The notes: generated by a model not told the origin, from the letters alone. DNA of 64,000 nt from Photobacterium indicum (GCF_003026215.1 NZ_PYOC01000016.1:1-64000), one strand, 5' to 3'. Positions 17,024 through 26,417 are shown, counted from the first letter of the stretch. Translations and numbers: made by a program.

Positions 17024-20000
17024 TTGTCGTTTATGCGTTTTATTATTTTATTCTTGATGGGTTTTCTCACACTCCCATCTTTTGCTGAGCCGGCAAAAAA
17101 TACCCTCGTTATTCACTCTTATCATCAAGGATTGTTGTGGACCGACGCCTTACAAGCGGGATTAGAGGCAACAACACGGCCTTATAATATTCCATTGAAT
17201 GTCAGTTATATGGATACCAAACGCTATCAATCTGAATTCGATCTTGCCAAGCGATTAGAGATTTATCGCGATAAGTTAGCTAATGAGAAATTTGATGCGA
17301 TCGTGGTGACGGATGATTATGCCTTGTGGTTAGTGAATCAACTTGCCGATGAAGTGGGTAATACACCGATAATTTTGGGTGGAATTAATGATTACACACC
17401 AGCGAAGCATGAGCAGCTGAAGTTTGTTACAGGCGTATTAGAGGTTGATAGTGTGGCTGATAATATTCAATTGGTGCGTTCATTACAGCCAAACCTAAAA
17501 CATATCTACTTTTTAGCGGATGACACATATACCGGGCGAACTTTTTGGGCAAAAGTTGAACGTTATTTGGCACAAGCCCCCATTAATGGTGTCCAATTCA
17601 CGCGGCTTCCCATTGAGGAGTTCTCAGCGTTATTTGATCATGCGAGTAAGCTTCCTCCCGATTCAGCTGTGATTTTTCTGAGCTATTTTAAAGATAGTAC
17701 AGGGCATTATATGGCGAGTGATGTTTTTTTACAGCAGTTCACTGAGCGGGTTTCTGCACCGGTATACGTTTCTTATCGTTATATGCTGGATCTTGGCGCG
17801 ACTGGCGGGGTCGTCACAAGCGGGGTTGAACAAGGCCGTAAAATGGGCTCACTGTTGGTGAAAGTCCTCAATGGAAAACAAGGTGAAATACCTGAGTTTA
17901 TTAATAACTCAACCCAAATTGCGTTTAACTACCAACAGCTTAAGCGCTGGGGGTTAACGGTTGTCGATCAATATGCATTGCTAATCAATAAGCCAATTAC
18001 CTGGTATGAGTATTATAATAAAGAACTGAAAGCACTCAGTATCTCGGTTGCATTGATGGGGGTGGTGATTGTTTTATTAGTACTGATGATTCGTCAGTTA
18101 CGAAAGAGCGAACAACAATTACAACAAAGCCAAGCCTTGTTTGAGGGGGTGTTTGATCAAAGTTTTCAATATATTGGTATTCTAGACTCAAACGGCGTAT
18201 TGATCTCCGGTAACCTCGCCTTACAGAATTTGCTGGGGCATAAGATCATTAAATATGATCGTCCGTTATGGCGCTGGCATTGCTGGCAACAAGAAACTGC
18301 CGTTAAACTCAGCCAGACATTTATCTCAGCCCAACAAGGGCAGCTTCTTCGTTTTGAAGCGCCAGTGCAAAGTATTGATGATGGGATACGGGTATTAGAT
18401 ATTTCGGTCAAAAACATGCCGACGGCTCAAGGTGAAAGTGAGCAAGTGTTGATTGAAGCGCGTGATGTTACCTCACGTCACCAGATGGAAGATAAATTAC
18501 GCGAGCGTGAAGTGAGCTACCGCTTACTCTACGAGCAGCAACCCGTCATTCTTTTAGCCATCGACAGTCAAGCGCGGATTCAGTCGGTTAATCAGTTTGC
18601 TGCCGATTTATTGGGTTATAAAAAACGCGATATGCTGGGACATAAAGTAACTGACTTTTACTTAGATAATGACGTTTTGCCGCAACAATTTATTTCAAAC
18701 TCTAGGTTGAATGACGATCAAATTGTTTGGCGCCGGCAAGTTAGATATAAGTGTGCAGAAGGTAAATCGGTATGGGTACGTGAAACCATTCGTTCAACCC
18801 AATCGAAATTGCAGCTTTTGCTGGTGGGGGAAGATATAACCTCAACACGAGAGCTGGAAGAAAAATTGGAATATCAGGCGTGCCATGATTACCTTACCGG
18901 ATTACTTAATCGCAATTACTTTGAAACTCAGTTAGAAAATGTTTTAGTCGAAGCTAGAGAAAATGATATTCGTCATGCGATGTTTTATATCGATTTAGAT
19001 CAATTTAAAGTGATAAATGATACCGCAGGGCATGAAGCTGGTGATGAAGCCTTAAGGCAGGTGGCATTATTGCTACAAGACATAACCCCAGAACATGCGA
19101 CATTGTCGCGTTTAGGTGGGGATGAATTTGCCATTATTTTACGCCACTGTACACAATACGAAGCAGTGACATTTGGTGATGAAATTCTACACTTGTTAGA
19201 AGGGGCTGAGTTTTTCTGGCAAAACACCCGCTTTAGCTTTAGTTGTTCGTTAGGTATTCGTTTGATTGATGAGACGGCAGGCTCTCCTCAACAGGTTCAT
19301 GCGCAGGCAGATACTGCTTGCTATGCCGCCAAAGACGAAGGGCGTAATCGTCTGCACCTCTATCACCCTGACGATGAAGAGCTCAAACGTCGCGAGTTGG
19401 AAATGGAATATGTGAACCATATTCACAAAGCATTAGCTGAACAGCGATTTGAATTGCATGCCCAGCAAATTGCACCTGTGGCATCTGGCTCGACGAAGCA
19501 GCATTATGAAATATTGGTAAGAATGCGTAACAGTGATGGCAGTATGGTGTCTCCAGGGCTCTTTATGCCTGCCGCTGAGCGTTACAATATCGCTCACCTG
19601 ATTGATCGTTATGTTGTAAAAGGGGTTATTGAGTGGCTGCAAGCCAACAAAGAGGCAGTTGAAAAGCTAGAATTATGCTCGATTAACCTATCGGGGCAAT
19701 CGATGGGGAATCGAGACTTTGTCGGTTTCTTGATTGAGCAGATTCGTGATTCAGGTTTACCTCCATCAAAGCTGTGTTTAGAAATTACGGAAACCGCGGC
19801 AATCGGTAATATGAGTGAAGCCATTCAATTGTTTACTCAACTTAAGAACCTTGGCTGTCTTATTGCGTTGGATGATTTTGGCTCGGGATTATCCTCCTTT
19901 GGTTACTTGAAACGGATGCCTGTCGATATTATTAAAATTGACGGCATGTTTGTGCGTGATATTGCTGAAGATGAAATGGATTTTGCGATGGTGAAAGCGA

Positions 20001-20182
20001 TTAATGAACTTGCAAAAAAAATGGGCAAGCAGACGGTCGCTGAATTTGTTGAAAATGAAGCTATTTTAATGCGCCTGCAAAGCCTTGGGGTGGATTACGC
20101 GCAAGGTTATTTGTTTGGTAAGCCAAAGCCTTTAGCGGAATTAGTGGCGGAATTAAGCCAAGATGAAATCTCGGTGCTATAA
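17024..20182 (+). CDS. Membrane sensor with periplasmic binding, PAS, GGDEF and EAL domains
   Basis: This 1052-residue protein would make or degrade cyclic di-GMP in response to a periplasmic ligand. Order: signal peptide (ending near PSFA), a periplasmic ABC substrate-binding-like domain (about 25-320), one membrane helix (about 338-360), two PAS domains (about 375-485 and 500-620), GGDEF (motif intact at 698-702) and EAL (about 810-1050). The EAL motif reads EIL at 829-831, and other EAL signatures (LEITETA, DDFGSGLSSFGYLKRMPVDIIKID) are present, so phosphodiesterase activity is plausible. The RxxD inhibitory site upstream of GGDEF reads TPEH and seems lost. The start is a TTG with AGGA five bases upstream. 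An ATG three codons in is the alternative. Confidence 0.88.
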   Translation: MSFMRFIILFLMGFLTLPSFAEPAKNTLVIHSYHQGLLWTDALQAGLEATTRPYNIPLNVSYMDTKRYQSEFDLAKRLEIYRDKLANEKFDAIVVTDDYALWLVNQLADEVGNTPIILGGINDYTPAKHEQLKFVTGVLEVDSVADNIQLVRSLQPNLKHIYFLADDTYTGRTFWAKVERYLAQAPINGVQFTRLPIEEFSALFDHASKLPPDSAVIFLSYFKDSTGHYMASDVFLQQFTERVSAPVYVSYRYMLDLGATGGVVTSGVEQGRKMGSLLVKVLNGKQGEIPEFINNSTQIAFNYQQLKRWGLTVVDQYALLINKPITWYEYYNKELKALSISVALMGVVIVLLVLMIRQLRKSEQQLQQSQALFEGVFDQSFQYIGILDSNGVLISGNLALQNLLGHKIIKYDRPLWRWHCWQQETAVKLSQTFISAQQGQLLRFEAPVQSIDDGIRVLDISVKNMPTAQGESEQVLIEARDVTSRHQMEDKLREREVSYRLLYEQQPVILLAIDSQARIQSVNQFAADLLGYKKRDMLGHKVTDFYLDNDVLPQQFISNSRLNDDQIVWRRQVRYKCAEGKSVWVRETIRSTQSKLQLLLVGEDITSTRELEEKLEYQACHDYLTGLLNRNYFETQLENVLVEARENDIRHAMFYIDLDQFKVINDTAGHEAGDEALRQVALLLQDITPEHATLSRLGGDEFAIILRHCTQYEAVTFGDEILHLLEGAEFFWQNTRFSFSCSLGIRLIDETAGSPQQVHAQADTACYAAKDEGRNRLHLYHPDDEELKRRELEMEYVNHIHKALAEQRFELHAQQIAPVASGSTKQHYEILVRMRNSDGSMVSPGLFMPAAERYNIAHLIDRYVVKGVIEWLQANKEAVEKLELCSINLSGQSMGNRDFVGFLIEQIRDSGLPPSKLCLEITETAAIGNMSEAIQLFTQLKNLGCLIALDDFGSGLSSFGYLKRMPVDIIKIDGMFVRDIAEDEMDFAMVKAINELAKKMGKQTVAEFVENEAILMRLQSLGVDYAQGYLFGKPKPLAELVAELSQDEISVL

Positions 20183-20286
20183 TCCTGCGCCTTATTAGCA
20201 TTATATTCAGTTGAACCAGCCTAAACCTCTATCACGGTGTGATTGTGAAGAGAAGTGCTAAGACAATGTTAGAACCGGAGAGTGTT

Positions 20287-21057
20287 GTGCAGTTAGCTTT
20301 AATTTGTGAAAACCCAGAACGCCAGAATGAACTGGATGAATTAGCACAACGCTGGGGTCTGAGCCACGATGAAAACAGTATTTTTGCGTTAGTTCTGACA
20401 GACACCCAGCTTGAGCTACGTAAATTAGACGAAGCGAAATTGGGAGCGGTATTTGTCGATCTTGTCAGTGGCGCGGCGGCGCATCGACGTAAGTTTGGTG
20501 GCGGTCGTGGTCAGGCGATAGCCAAAGCGGTTGGTTTGAAGAAAGGGGTAATGCCGCGAGTGCTGGATGGTACCGCTGGTTTAGGGCGTGATGCCTTTGT
20601 ATTGGCATCGTTAGGTTGTACGGTGCAAATGGTTGAGCGTCATCCTGTGGTTGCAGCATTGTTGGATGACGGGTTAACGCGAGCAAAACAAGATCCTGAG
20701 ATTGGAGGGTGGATTAGTGAGCGTTTATCGTTACTGCACGCTTCAAGCCACGATGCATTAGTTAAGTTGGTTGAAGACCCCGACTTTATTGCTCCTGATG
20801 TGGTGTATCTTGATCCTATGTATCCACATAAGAAAAAATCGGCTTTAGTTAAAAAAGAAATGCGTGTATTTCAAACGTTAGTGGGTGCAGATAACGATGC
20901 CGACAGTTTATTTGCACCGGCTATGGCATTAGCAACGAAACGTGTTGTGGTAAAACGTCCTGATTATGCAGAGTTTTTAGCAAATGCTAAGCCCTCAACG
21001 GCAATTGAAACGAAGAAAAATCGATTTGATGTGTATGTAAAAGCTGCAATGACGTAA
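20287..21057 (+). CDS. rsmJ: 16S rRNA (guanine(1516)-N2)-methyltransferase
   Basis: RsmJ (formerly YhiQ) methylates G1516 of 16S rRNA. Conserved blocks are AHRRKFGGGRGQAIAKAVG, the SAM-binding DGTAGLGRDAFVLASLG, and YLDPMYPHKKKSALVKKEMRVF with the DPMYP catalytic motif. I chose the GTG at 20287 (256 residues) because GGAG lies at 20277-20280 and because the following MQLALICE aligns with the recalled E. coli N-terminus. An ATG at 20266 or a GTG at 20239 would add 7 or 16 residues. It follows the GGDEF/EAL gene by about 100 bases. Confidence 0.9.
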   Translation: MQLALICENPERQNELDELAQRWGLSHDENSIFALVLTDTQLELRKLDEAKLGAVFVDLVSGAAAHRRKFGGGRGQAIAKAVGLKKGVMPRVLDGTAGLGRDAFVLASLGCTVQMVERHPVVAALLDDGLTRAKQDPEIGGWISERLSLLHASSHDALVKLVEDPDFIAPDVVYLDPMYPHKKKSALVKKEMRVFQTLVGADNDADSLFAPAMALATKRVVVKRPDYAEFLANAKPSTAIETKKNRFDVYVKAAMT

Positions 21058-21105
21058 ATTATTAGGTAATCTAACTGATAATGATTAGCGTTTGCTGGGG
21101 TAAAG

Positions 21106-21597
21106 ATGACCAAAACTTTGTGTAAGTTTCGTCGTATTGAGATTGCAGATAAATTTTCGACGATCACGAGTATTATTAGTCAGCCAAAATATGTGTGCAG
21201 CAGTTGTGCACGTTCAGCAAACGATAAAGCTTATTTATGTAAGCCTAGTGCGCTTGGAAAACTTACTAAGAGTAAACCTGCGAATCGTGTGCCTGTCGCG
21301 GTTACAACTTCAGGCGTTGCGCCTGTGATGACCCAGAACTTACCCGTTACGAATGCAATATCTCAAACCACAGTGCATTCATTGCCTACACTTTCTATGG
21401 GTGCGCAAGCGCAGCTTCAAGCGATGGTAATTATTGAGCAAGAACAGGCAAAACCTGATGTTGTTTTTACCAATAAGCAGGCGAAGAAATTGAAAAAGCT
21501 TGCGAAGAAAAAGAATAAGCAATTAAAGCAAGCAGCCAAAGCCGTAAAGCAATATAACAAAGCATTAAAAAAGGCGAAGAAAGCCTTAAATCTGTAA
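21106..21597 (+). CDS. Small basic protein with cysteine motif and Lys/Ala-rich tail
   Basis: I do not recognise this 163-residue protein. The N-terminal third has Cys6, Cys31-x2-Cys34 and Cys45, a spacing that could bind zinc. The middle is low in charge and rich in Thr, Val and Pro. The last 45 residues are almost only Lys, Ala, Leu, Asn and Gln, with repeats such as KKLKKLAKKKNK, and probably form a strongly basic helix that could bind nucleic acid. A GGGG-type ribosome-binding site lies ahead of the ATG and a strong terminator follows. Confidence 0.7.
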   Translation: MTKTLCKFRRIEIADKFSTITSIISQPKYVCSSCARSANDKAYLCKPSALGKLTKSKPANRVPVAVTTSGVAPVMTQNLPVTNAISQTTVHSLPTLSMGAQAQLQAMVIIEQEQAKPDVVFTNKQAKKLKKLAKKKNKQLKQAAKAVKQYNKALKKAKKALNL

Positions 21598-21622
21598 TGC
21601 GTTGAACAGAAGTTTCACCCGC

Positions 21623-21652
21623 AAAAAAGCCTCCATTAGGGAGGCTTTTTTA
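21623..21652. terminator. Bidirectional terminator
   Basis: The stem AAGCCTCC / GGAGGCTT with a 5-base loop is flanked by A6 and T-runs, so it works on both strands. It ends the gene at 21106-21597 and could end the small minus-strand gene at 21672-21761. Confidence 0.88.
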
Positions 21653-21671
21653 TATTTCATCGATTGTCGTA

Positions 21672-21761
21672 TTAAGATTCTTTAATTAGAACCGCTGTCA
21701 TCAAACAAGTGATCACAGAAACAACAATACCTGAAACTATCATCCACGGAAGCATATCCAT
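21672..21761 (-). CDS. Putative 29-residue single-span membrane protein
   Basis: The minus-strand frame reads MDMLPWMIVSGIVVSV followed by ITCLMTAVLIKES and a TAA stop. Nearly all of it is one hydrophobic helix, flanked by Asp at the N-terminus and Lys-Glu-Ser at the end, as in known small membrane proteins such as KdpF or CydX. It is followed 20 bases later by a terminator usable on this strand, and about 200 bases upstream lie free for a promoter. The ribosome-binding site (GGAT, 9 bases away) is weak. I cannot name a partner. The neighbouring hemY operon has its own terminator upstream. Confidence 0.5.
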   Translation of the reverse strand: MDMLPWMIVSGIVVSVITCLMTAVLIKES

Positions 21762-21908
21762 AGTGCGTTATCCAACAAGTAGCGACTAGAGACTACATTG
21801 AATAACTTTTACATTCTGCTATCAATGGGGTAGATATAAGCTGAAATAACTATTAACACTTGGTAACAATTATCCATTTATAGCGTATATTTGATGACCT
21901 TAGGGTAT

Positions 21909-21936
21909 AAAAAAGCACCCTTACGAGTGCTTTTTG
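21909..21936 (-). terminator. Terminator of the hemCDXY operon
   Basis: The stem AAAAAGCAC / GTGCTTTTT with an 8-base loop lies 27 bases after the hemY stop, with T residues on the minus strand. Confidence 0.85.
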
Positions 21937-21962
21937 ATAAAGAATAGTATGTTAATTAAATG

Positions 21963-23150
21963 TTAGCTTTTGGCTGGAAGCGCTAAGGTCAATGCCTGAC
22001 GTGAAACATCTGCAGCACCTTGGTTATCATTTAATTTATCAAGTACCTCTACAAGGTAAGCATAATCTGACACTGTTGGACCAAGTTTTATCGCTTGTTC
22101 GAAATGTGTTTTTGCTTCTTCCCATTTCTGTTCTCGAATAAACAGTTGACCCAAGGCACTATGAGTTGCTGGGTTGCTGCTATCGAAACGCAGTAGGTCT
22201 TGCAGGCGTACAATCGCAGGGTGTACATCTGGCAAATTGAGCTCAGCGACTAATGAAATAAGCCGAGGATCGGTCTGCTTTTTCAGTGAGTCGCATAATA
22301 CTGTGTAAGCCTCTGAATCAGCTTTGCGTTTAATCATCTCTTTGACAAAACAACAAATCAACTCTGGGCGTTGCTTAGCTTTTCGACTCAGTGCATTCCA
22401 GTGGCCCATTAAGCCATCACTACCGCTGTGTTGACCGATATGTGCCATTAAGCCACATTCTGCCTGTAGCTCTAAGTCCGTCGCCTGTTGTGTGGTTAAT
22501 ACGCCCGTCTTTTCTAGTTGTGGCAATAAGTTTAATAGCGGTTGCCAGTCTTCTAGTTGGATATAGCAGTCTTTTAGCAGAGCTAACAAAATAGGGTTGC
22601 GGCTGTTATTTTGTTTGATGTCTTGCAGTGTTGCTAATGCTTGTTCGTATTGCGCTTGACGGTACTGCAATTTAGCACGCGTTAATGCAACGGCGAGGCT
22701 GTTATCATCAAGCTCTGCTGCTTGCAGAAGGTATTGATCACGCAGTGTGGCATTACCTTGACCTTGTGCTGCTTCTGCTGCTGCAAGGTAGTTTAGTAAT
22801 GGTGTGTCACTATGTTTTGCTGATTTAACAACAAGCTTTTCTGCTTGTTTCCAATCACCTTCAATAACTTTCATTAAACCATTTGATGTTTGTACTCGTG
22901 CTTTACGCACTTTACGACCACTGAACCAGCCGCGTGTTGAGCTGCCAGCTGATAGTAAACGCTTAAGAATGGTTTCTACTAAGAAGAATACACCAAATAG
23001 AACAACCACTAATAAAATGAGCGTGGTGAGGCTCATTTCGATAGTCTGGTTAGCGGCAGAGATCAAGACATAGCCTTGATTACCTGCAAGCATAGGACCG
23101 ACGACAATACCTGCAATCAGAGCAGCTACCAGCAGTAAAAGTTTAATCAT
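21963..23150 (-). CDS. hemY: HemY-like inner-membrane TPR protein
   Basis: This is the enterobacterial-type HemY, an inner-membrane protein with TPR repeats encoded at the end of the hem operon. It is not the protoporphyrinogen oxidase also called HemY in other bacteria. Two membrane helices lie near residues 3-22 and 38-62, followed by a large cytosolic or periplasmic helical domain with TPR-like repeats (for example GQLFIREQKWEEAKTHFEQA near 345). It has 395 residues. Its ATG overlaps the hemX stop by four bases, indicating translational coupling. Its exact biochemical role is not settled. Confidence 0.9.
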   Translation of the reverse strand: MIKLLLLVAALIAGIVVGPMLAGNQGYVLISAANQTIEMSLTTLILLVVVLFGVFFLVETILKRLLSAGSSTRGWFSGRKVRKARVQTSNGLMKVIEGDWKQAEKLVVKSAKHSDTPLLNYLAAAEAAQGQGNATLRDQYLLQAAELDDNSLAVALTRAKLQYRQAQYEQALATLQDIKQNNSRNPILLALLKDCYIQLEDWQPLLNLLPQLEKTGVLTTQQATDLELQAECGLMAHIGQHSGSDGLMGHWNALSRKAKQRPELICCFVKEMIKRKADSEAYTVLCDSLKKQTDPRLISLVAELNLPDVHPAIVRLQDLLRFDSSNPATHSALGQLFIREQKWEEAKTHFEQAIKLGPTVSDYAYLVEVLDKLNDNQGAADVSRQALTLALPAKS

Positions 23151-24430
23151 GCTGGATTCTCCTCTGAGCTGAGTGGCTTGATTTTGCCGCGTAAACGTTC
23201 GTTGATTAGATCTGAGATAATTGGTTGTGACTGTAATCTGTCTGGGTAGCTAGCTTCTATGTTTTCTTTCGCGAGCTGATCAAGCGTATTGATAAAGCTT
23301 TGCGTCGCTGGGTCGTCAATATTATAGAACTGTTCTGCCCATTCTTTAGCCATCGTTAACGACGTTGCATAAACCTCACCTTGCTCGCGATACACTGAGT
23401 GAATGGCTGTTTCTAGCTTCGACTTAATATTTTCTTGCAGGTAGAAATCTTGCTTAGGCGAAAGGAGAGGAATAACGCTGCCATCGCGTTGGCGGTAGGT
23501 GACAAAGTGCTCGCTGAAATTTTGCAGTGATGTTTTAAGGTTTGTTTGCCAATCATCAACAGAGGTTGAAACGACATTCTCTTCAACAGATTTAGCTTCT
23601 GGAATTATCGCATTGGCTAGCGGTAGGGTTGCTACTTGCTCTTGTAAACTTGTTAAGCGTAGTACTAAACCATCGCGATCAATACGAGCAACCGCCTTCA
23701 ACGAAGTAATGTCGTTGCTCATGGCTTTACGTACATTACGTAGACTTGGGTCGTTTAGTTCTGCAATGCGATGATCGGCAGATTCAAGCAGTGTGGTTGA
23801 ACTTATCACATCATGTTCGAGCCATAATTTACGTCCTGCCATTTTGATTAAATAATCTGCTTCTGCAAGTAGCCAATCGTTAGGACGGCGACCTTCCATT
23901 TCAGATAAGGCAAGTTGTAAACTGGAAATAGATTTATCTTGCTGCTCAATAACAACTTGTGTGCGTTGTAGGCTTTGATCAACCTGTCCAATGGTTTCTT
24001 TTTGGCTGGTTTGCACTTGGTTGGTGATATTGGCTATTTGCTGTTGTAGTGCAGCAATTTGAGCTTCTTGTGCAAGACCTTGTTGATGACCGTGGTAATA
24101 CAAACCAGCGCCAAGTGCGATAACAAGAGCAATAGCGATAGCACCAGTTTTACTGCCACTTTTCTTTTCTGCTGGTGGCGTTGCTGGTTTAGCTGCTGCT
24201 TTTCTCTCTGTGGTATTGGTCTCAGCTTTTGCTTCAGTCGCTTTTGGTGCTGCTGAAGAACTTACCGTTGAAGCCGTTTTATTTGCTTCAGCTTTAGCTG
24301 CTTCACGCTGTGTAGAGGTTTGCGGTGCCTGTGCTTTCGCACTTGATTGGCCCTGCTTATTGGTTGTTTTTGCCCCTGCAGCTTGGTTGTTAGTTGCAGC
24401 GCTATCATTATTGGTTTTTTTATCAGTCAT
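23147..24430 (-). CDS. hemX: HemX-like membrane protein
   Basis: HemX is annotated historically as a uroporphyrinogen-III C-methyltransferase, but the enterobacterial protein lacks the SAM-dependent methylase motifs. It is better described as a membrane protein of the hem operon. The 427 residues comprise an Ala/Lys/Thr/Gln-rich disordered N-terminus (1-95), one membrane helix (about 96-115), a coiled-coil-like segment rich in Gln (about 125-175) and a helical domain. It is between hemD (four bases upstream) and hemY (four-base overlap). Confidence 0.9.
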   Translation of the reverse strand: MTDKKTNNDSAATNNQAAGAKTTNKQGQSSAKAQAPQTSTQREAAKAEANKTASTVSSSAAPKATEAKAETNTTERKAAAKPATPPAEKKSGSKTGAIAIALVIALGAGLYYHGHQQGLAQEAQIAALQQQIANITNQVQTSQKETIGQVDQSLQRTQVVIEQQDKSISSLQLALSEMEGRRPNDWLLAEADYLIKMAGRKLWLEHDVISSTTLLESADHRIAELNDPSLRNVRKAMSNDITSLKAVARIDRDGLVLRLTSLQEQVATLPLANAIIPEAKSVEENVVSTSVDDWQTNLKTSLQNFSEHFVTYRQRDGSVIPLLSPKQDFYLQENIKSKLETAIHSVYREQGEVYATSLTMAKEWAEQFYNIDDPATQSFINTLDQLAKENIEASYPDRLQSQPIISDLINERLRGKIKPLSSEENPA

Positions 24431-24434
24431 CCGA

Positions 24435-25190
24435 TTATCCCATCGAGCCTATCTTACTTAGGAACGTGAAGAGTGCTTTATTTGAAGCACTACCCACGGT
24501 GGAAAAATTTTTATAACCAAGGTTTTTGGCTTGGTTAGCAATACGCTGGCTTGGTACGAAAAGGTGACATTGAAAAAACCAAGTCAGATATTGTTTTGGA
24601 ACTAAATGTGTTAAATACGCGAGTTGTTCACCGCTCGTCACCACTAAAGTTGACACATTCTGTGCCTGCCAAGTGCGGCAAAGTGCCTCTCCATTTAATG
24701 CTAGCCAAGTGCGCTGGTAAGTTTCACAGTAACTTACTTTTGCATTGCGTTCTGTTAGCGTTTGATGGATCAGTTCTCGTCCGCCATTTCCTCGTAAAAT
24801 AAGGATTTGGCGATCAGTTACATTAGCCAATTCAGGCAGCGCGAGTAACCCTTCGCTATCGCAACGCGTTTGTGGAGAGATGACCTTTTGACCTGTCACT
24901 CTCTTTAACGTTGCGGCTGTTTTATGTCCAACGGCTATATAATGCACGTTTTTTGGCCAGCAGACATCCTGTGACATCAAATAATTGTGGGCCAAATTGA
25001 CTGCATGAACACTGATAACAATCAGAAAATCATCAGTTTTCAAGTTTTTTAGCTTATTAATCAAGTCTGGTAGGTCATTACCAGCCTTGATTGTGAGTAA
25101 CGGTTGAGCTATCGCATTGATCCCCGCAGCATTGAGTTGCTGAGTTAGTTCGTGGCAATCCGGTTCTGGACGGGTGATCAATATACTCAT
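24435..25190 (-). CDS. hemD: Uroporphyrinogen-III synthase
   Basis: HemD closes hydroxymethylbilane into uroporphyrinogen III, the fourth step of haem synthesis from aminolevulinate. The 251-residue protein starts MSILITRPEPDCHELTQQL, typical of the family, and contains the conserved QILILRGNGGRELI and the segment VVTSGEQLAYL. Sequence conservation in this family is low, so position supports the call: it starts in a TAATG overlap with hemC. Confidence 0.92.
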   Translation of the reverse strand: MSILITRPEPDCHELTQQLNAAGINAIAQPLLTIKAGNDLPDLINKLKNLKTDDFLIVISVHAVNLAHNYLMSQDVCWPKNVHYIAVGHKTAATLKRVTGQKVISPQTRCDSEGLLALPELANVTDRQILILRGNGGRELIHQTLTERNAKVSYCETYQRTWLALNGEALCRTWQAQNVSTLVVTSGEQLAYLTHLVPKQYLTWFFQCHLFVPSQRIANQAKNLGYKNFSTVGSASNKALFTFLSKIGSMG

Positions 25191-26122
25191 TATGCGTTGC
25201 CGTAAAGCTCGTCTAAAATTTCTTTTGCACCGTCAGCCAGTAGTTGTTCGGCAAGTTGGGTGCCCAATGCTTCACCGTTAATGGCTGGTCCTGTTATCTC
25301 ACCACGCACCATTTTGCTGCCATCTGGTTCACCCACTAAAGCACGTAACCAAATTTGATCACCTTGTAGCTCAGAGTAACTGCCGATAGGTACTTGGCAG
25401 CCGCCTTGTAGGTGGTTGTTCATTGCACGTTCACAAAAAATGCGTGTTGCTGTTTCAGGGTGGTTAAGGGTCGCTAGTAGCGCTCTAACACGGTGATCAT
25501 CCAAACGACATTCAATGCCTACTGCACCTTGACCAACTGCGGGTAGACTTTCTTCTGGCTCAATAGCAGAGCGAATACGATCATGCATTTTTAAACGCAT
25601 TAGCCCTGCGCATGCAAGAATGATTGCATCATACTGACCTTCGTCGAGTTTACGCAGACGTGTATTCACGTTGCCGCGTAAATCATTAATGATTAAATCT
25701 GGGCGTTGTGCACGAAGTTGGCACTGTCGACGTAGGCTAGATGTGCCGACAATAGAGCCTGCAGGCAATTCTGCAATACTGTTGTAGGTATTCGAGACGA
25801 ATGCATCGCGTGGGTCTTCGCGTTCACAGATCGTCACAAGACCAAGGCCTTCCGGAAATTCAACAGGCACATCTTTCATTGAGTGTACTGCGATATCTGC
25901 ACGCCCTTCCAACATTGCGACTTCGAGTTCTTTAACGAATAGACCTTTACCGCCAACCTTGGCAAGTGGAGTATCCAGAATTATGTCGCCTTTGGTTACC
26001 ATAGGTACCAATTCAACCACTAAGCCTGGATGTGCTTTTTCCAGTTCTGCCTGTACAAATTCAGCTTGCCACATTGCAAGTGGGCTTTTACGAGTAGCAA
26101 TGCGGATCGGTTTATCGGTCAT
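25190..26122 (-). CDS. hemC: Hydroxymethylbilane synthase (porphobilinogen deaminase)
   Basis: HemC joins four porphobilinogen molecules into hydroxymethylbilane. Conserved segments include RIATRKSPLAMWQAEFV, VGGKGLFVKELE, DIAVHSMKDVP, GTSSLRRQCQL, LPAVGQGAVGIECR and GGCQVPIGSY, in which the cysteine holds the dipyrromethane cofactor. The start is set at 26122 (MTDKPIRIATRK, 310 residues) by family alignment. The frame is open 31 codons further upstream, but that part has no family match. It leads the hemCDXY operon and is divergent from cyaA. Confidence 0.95.
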   Translation of the reverse strand: MTDKPIRIATRKSPLAMWQAEFVQAELEKAHPGLVVELVPMVTKGDIILDTPLAKVGGKGLFVKELEVAMLEGRADIAVHSMKDVPVEFPEGLGLVTICEREDPRDAFVSNTYNSIAELPAGSIVGTSSLRRQCQLRAQRPDLIINDLRGNVNTRLRKLDEGQYDAIILACAGLMRLKMHDRIRSAIEPEESLPAVGQGAVGIECRLDDHRVRALLATLNHPETATRIFCERAMNNHLQGGCQVPIGSYSELQGDQIWLRALVGEPDGSKMVRGEITGPAINGEALGTQLAEQLLADGAKEILDELYGNA

Positions 26123-26246
26123 AAAAATAGGGTCCATAAAGTTCGCGTTAATCACACTAATCGTACCATTCAAGGGGCTGGATGATAATTCACTTATTGT
26201 GCTCAGTGCGTTCACGCAGTATTGTCTTGATATGTGCTGTAAATAA

Positions 26247-26262
26247 TGTGATATTTCTCACA
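26247..26262. promoter_or_regulatory. Perfect CRP-binding palindrome between hemC and cyaA
   Basis: TGTGA-TATTTC-TCACA matches both half-sites of the CRP consensus exactly. It lies 125 bases upstream of the hemC start and 257 bases upstream of the cyaA start. If the hemC -10 is AATACT at 26223-26218 (minus strand), the site is centred near -42, a class II activating position. This placement is inferred. Confidence 0.8.
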
Positions 26263-26316
26263 TAATATTCAAGTGAAAAAAGTATTACAGTGCCATTACT
26301 TGTGGCTTAAGTCGTA

Positions 26317-26322
26317 TATACT
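26317..26322 (+). promoter_or_regulatory. Possible -10 element of cyaA
   Basis: TATACT lies about 200 bases upstream of the cyaA TTG. The -35 region is poor, as expected for an activator-dependent or weak promoter. The perfect CRP site would be centred near -74 from this start. Confidence 0.35.
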
Positions 26323-26417
26323 AGCTTGAAGAAACAAAGGATAGACCATTTAGTTTTATTGCTAGCCATTAATAACCTGTCACAAATCGTCACTAACTTT
26401 ACGACCATGGTGAAAAG

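Noticed and set aside
26123..26215. Longer hemC with 31 extra N-terminal residues
   Set aside because: The extension has no family similarity, and the core begins at MTDKPIRIATRK.
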